Assembly: GCF_003352045.1 (NCBI RefSeq)
Contig: NZ_CP025815.1
Span: 3,596,001 to 3,660,000 of the forward strand
Reading direction: 5' to 3'
Source: Sulfitobacter sp. JL08
Lineage (GTDB): Bacteria > Pseudomonadota > Alphaproteobacteria > Rhodobacterales > Rhodobacteraceae
DNA length: 64,000 nucleotides
Below the pieces are notes generated by a model, which was not told the DNA's origin, did no database searches, and worked only from the letters and a program-made list of their open reading frames with translations. Of the stretch, positions 62,382 to 64,000 are shown piece by piece. Made by a program: the position numbers and the translations under genes. Positions within the stretch are counted from its first letter, which is position 1, and the number at the start of each line of letters is the position of its first letter.

Positions 62382-63476
62382 ATGGATGTGATGCCGAAAT
62401 GGGCCGAAGTTGTTCTGGTGCCTTTGATTTCATTGTTGCTGGCCGCCATCCTGTCCGCCCTTGTTATTCTGGCCATTGGCGAAGATCCGGTGGCTGCGGT
62501 CAAACTGATGATCAATGGCGCTTTGGGGTCTACATACGGGTGGGGCTATACCCTGTATTACGCTACGAACTTCATGTTCACCGGTCTGGCCGTCGCGGTC
62601 GCGTTTCACGCACGGCTGTTCAATATCGGCGGCGAAGGTCAGGCGATGCTGGGCGGTCTGGGTGTTGCGCTGGCCTGCCTTTACATTCCGTGGCCGCATT
62701 GGTCGCTGGCCCTGTTGGGGGCAACTATCGGTGCGGCGCTGTTTGGGGCCATGTGGGCTGCCATTCCGGCCTATTTGCAGGCCAAACGCGGCAGCCACAT
62801 CGTAATTACCACCATCATGTTCAATTTCATCGCCGCGGCGGTGCTGAACTATGTTCTGGTCAACATGCTGCGCCCGAAGGGGTCGATGGATCCGGCGACT
62901 GCACGGTTCGGTGAAACCGTCCACCTGCCCACGCTGCATGAAATGCTGGCCCCTTTCGGGATCGAATTCTCCAAATCAGCCCCTGCAAATGTGACCCTTC
63001 TGGTGGCTGTTCTGGCCTGTGTTGCAGTCTGGGTTCTGATCTGGCGCACCCGTCTGGGATACGAAATCCGCGCTTACGGGCATTCTGAATCCGCTGCGAA
63101 ATACGCAGGTATTTCACCGGTCAAGATCACCATGATCGCAATGCTGATATCTGGCGGCTTGGCCGGCATGATGGCGATCAACAATGTCATGGGCGAAGCG
63201 GAACGGCTGGTTCTTAATGCCACGGAAGGTGCGGGGTTTATCGGCATCGCGGTCGCGCTGATGGGGCGCAGCCATCCCGTCGGTGTGTTTCTGGCCGCGA
63301 TACTGTTCGGCTTCCTATATCAGGGCGGCGCCGAACTAGCCCTGTGGACGACGATCCCGCGCGAATTGATTGTCGTCATTCAGGCACTGGTCATCCTTTT
63401 TACCGGCGCGCTGGACAACATGGTTCGGATGCCGCTTGAAAAGCTGTTTCTGGCCCTGCGGCAAAGGAAAAGCTGA
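62382..63476 (+). CDS. ABC transporter permease, nucleoside type (first)
   Basis: The 364-residue polytopic protein (about nine helices) belongs to the BPD_transp_2 permease group found with BMP-family binding proteins (NupP-type). Conserved features are FNIGGEGQAMLGGLG and the later GYEIRAYGHSESAAKYAGI, the loop before the last helices. Its ATG directly follows the ATPase stop, and its TGA overlaps the next start (TGATG). Confidence 0.92.
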   Translation: MDVMPKWAEVVLVPLISLLLAAILSALVILAIGEDPVAAVKLMINGALGSTYGWGYTLYYATNFMFTGLAVAVAFHARLFNIGGEGQAMLGGLGVALACLYIPWPHWSLALLGATIGAALFGAMWAAIPAYLQAKRGSHIVITTIMFNFIAAAVLNYVLVNMLRPKGSMDPATARFGETVHLPTLHEMLAPFGIEFSKSAPANVTLLVAVLACVAVWVLIWRTRLGYEIRAYGHSESAAKYAGISPVKITMIAMLISGGLAGMMAINNVMGEAERLVLNATEGAGFIGIAVALMGRSHPVGVFLAAILFGFLYQGGAELALWTTIPRELIVVIQALVILFTGALDNMVRMPLEKLFLALRQRKS

Positions 63477-64000
63477 TGGATTTTGCAACATTGCTTCAGG
63501 TGCTGGACAGCACAGTAAGGCTGGCGACCCCGTTATTGCTGGCCTGTCTGGCCGGGTTGTTTTCCGAACGCGCGGGCATTTTTGATATCGGCCTTGAAGG
63601 CAAGATGCTTGCCGCTGCTTTTTTTTCGGCGGCTGTCGCAGCCCTCACCGGATCTGTCTGGCTAGGCCTGCTGGCCGGAGTTGGTGCGTCCATGGCGCTT
63701 AGTGCGCTGCACGGTCTGGCGTCAATCACATTCCGCGGCAATCAATTGATATCGGGAGTTGCCATCAATTTTCTGGCGGCCGGCCTGACGGTTCTGATCG
63801 CTCAGGACTGGTTTCAACAGGGCGGGCGCACCCCGTCTTTGATAGGGGCAGCCCGGTTTGAACCCATAACGCTGCCTTTCGCGGATGCATTGCGTGACGT
63901 GCCATTGCTGGGACCGGTTTATTACGAACTGATCTCGGGGCATTCCGTTCTGGTCTATCTTGCGTTTGCCAGCGTGCCCCTGACGTGGTGGATCCTGTTC
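63476..64000 (+). CDS. ABC transporter permease, nucleoside type (second; 3' end outside window)
   Basis: Only the first 175 codons are in the window. The sequence begins MDFATLLQVLDSTVRLATP and contains ERAGIFDIGLEGKMLAAAF, the family motif matching the first permease. It is the fourth gene of the importer and runs off the right edge in frame. Expected full length is about 320 residues. Confidence 0.92.
   Translation, partial: MDFATLLQVLDSTVRLATPLLLACLAGLFSERAGIFDIGLEGKMLAAAFFSAAVAALTGSVWLGLLAGVGASMALSALHGLASITFRGNQLISGVAINFLAAGLTVLIAQDWFQQGGRTPSLIGAARFEPITLPFADALRDVPLLGPVYYELISGHSVLVYLAFASVPLTWWILF

Overview
The window reads as chromosomal DNA of an alphaproteobacterium of the Rhodobacterales (Roseobacter type). 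The evidence is the gene content and order (mreBCD-mrdA-rodA, an RpoHII-like sigma factor, the nfu-tsaB-rimI cluster, a BMP-family nucleoside-type ABC transporter), the protein style and the high GC of the core. This assignment is inference from protein resemblance; there is no rRNA or tRNA gene in the window to confirm it.

Layout. 1-4987: rod-shape and elongasome operon (end of mreB, mreC, mreD, mrdA/PBP2, rodA), with overlapping stops and starts. 5009-9296: a 2-hydroxyacid dehydrogenase, an M3 metallopeptidase on the minus strand and a trans-sulfuration-type PLP enzyme. 9496-15158: a polyamine-type ABC transporter (ATPase, two permeases, binding protein) closed by a strong terminator, then an amidohydrolase. 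15177-19673 (minus): a membrane-anchored MoeB/ThiF-like enzyme, dut, coaBC, a ChaN-family protein and rpoH. 19771-20873: the cobalamin pair cobP and a CobC-like phosphatase.

20859-43944: an accessory island of about 23 kb. A perfect 16-base direct repeat lies exactly at the 3' end of the CobC-like gene (20859-20874) and again just before the next core gene (43929-43944); I read these as attL and attR. The cargo is an AraC regulator with two secreted DUF1254/DUF1214 proteins; a cardiolipin synthase between two inverted, broken IS6-like elements; HdeD, a two-helix K+ channel and a second phospholipase-D enzyme; a DUF3604 protein divergent from a Crp/Fnr regulator; IS3 and IS30 remnants; an NrtS-adenylate cyclase pair with a 4-base overlap; small secreted proteins; a frameshifted rpsU; HlyD and IS110 fragments; and an AlpA-like, prim-pol, VapE replication module beside the right att site. 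Spacers inside the island are long and filled with degenerate dispersed repeats. No integrase is visible, so the island looks old and partly decayed.

44002-64000: core genome again. It holds a GST, comM, gshB, yraN, rsmI, an LpoA-like lipoprotein, glnD, murJ, a rhomboid-like protein that appears to lack its catalytic residues, trpS, a VOC protein, a class IV aminotransferase, a universal stress protein, nfu, tsaB, rimI and a BMP-type ABC transporter that runs off the right edge.

The most notable points are the att-bounded island and its satellite-like replication module, the NrtS-cyclase pair, the rpsU frameshift in a run of nine A, the IS-flanked cardiolipin synthase within a membrane-stress gene group, and two unusual core proteins (membrane-anchored MoeB, pseudo-rhomboid).
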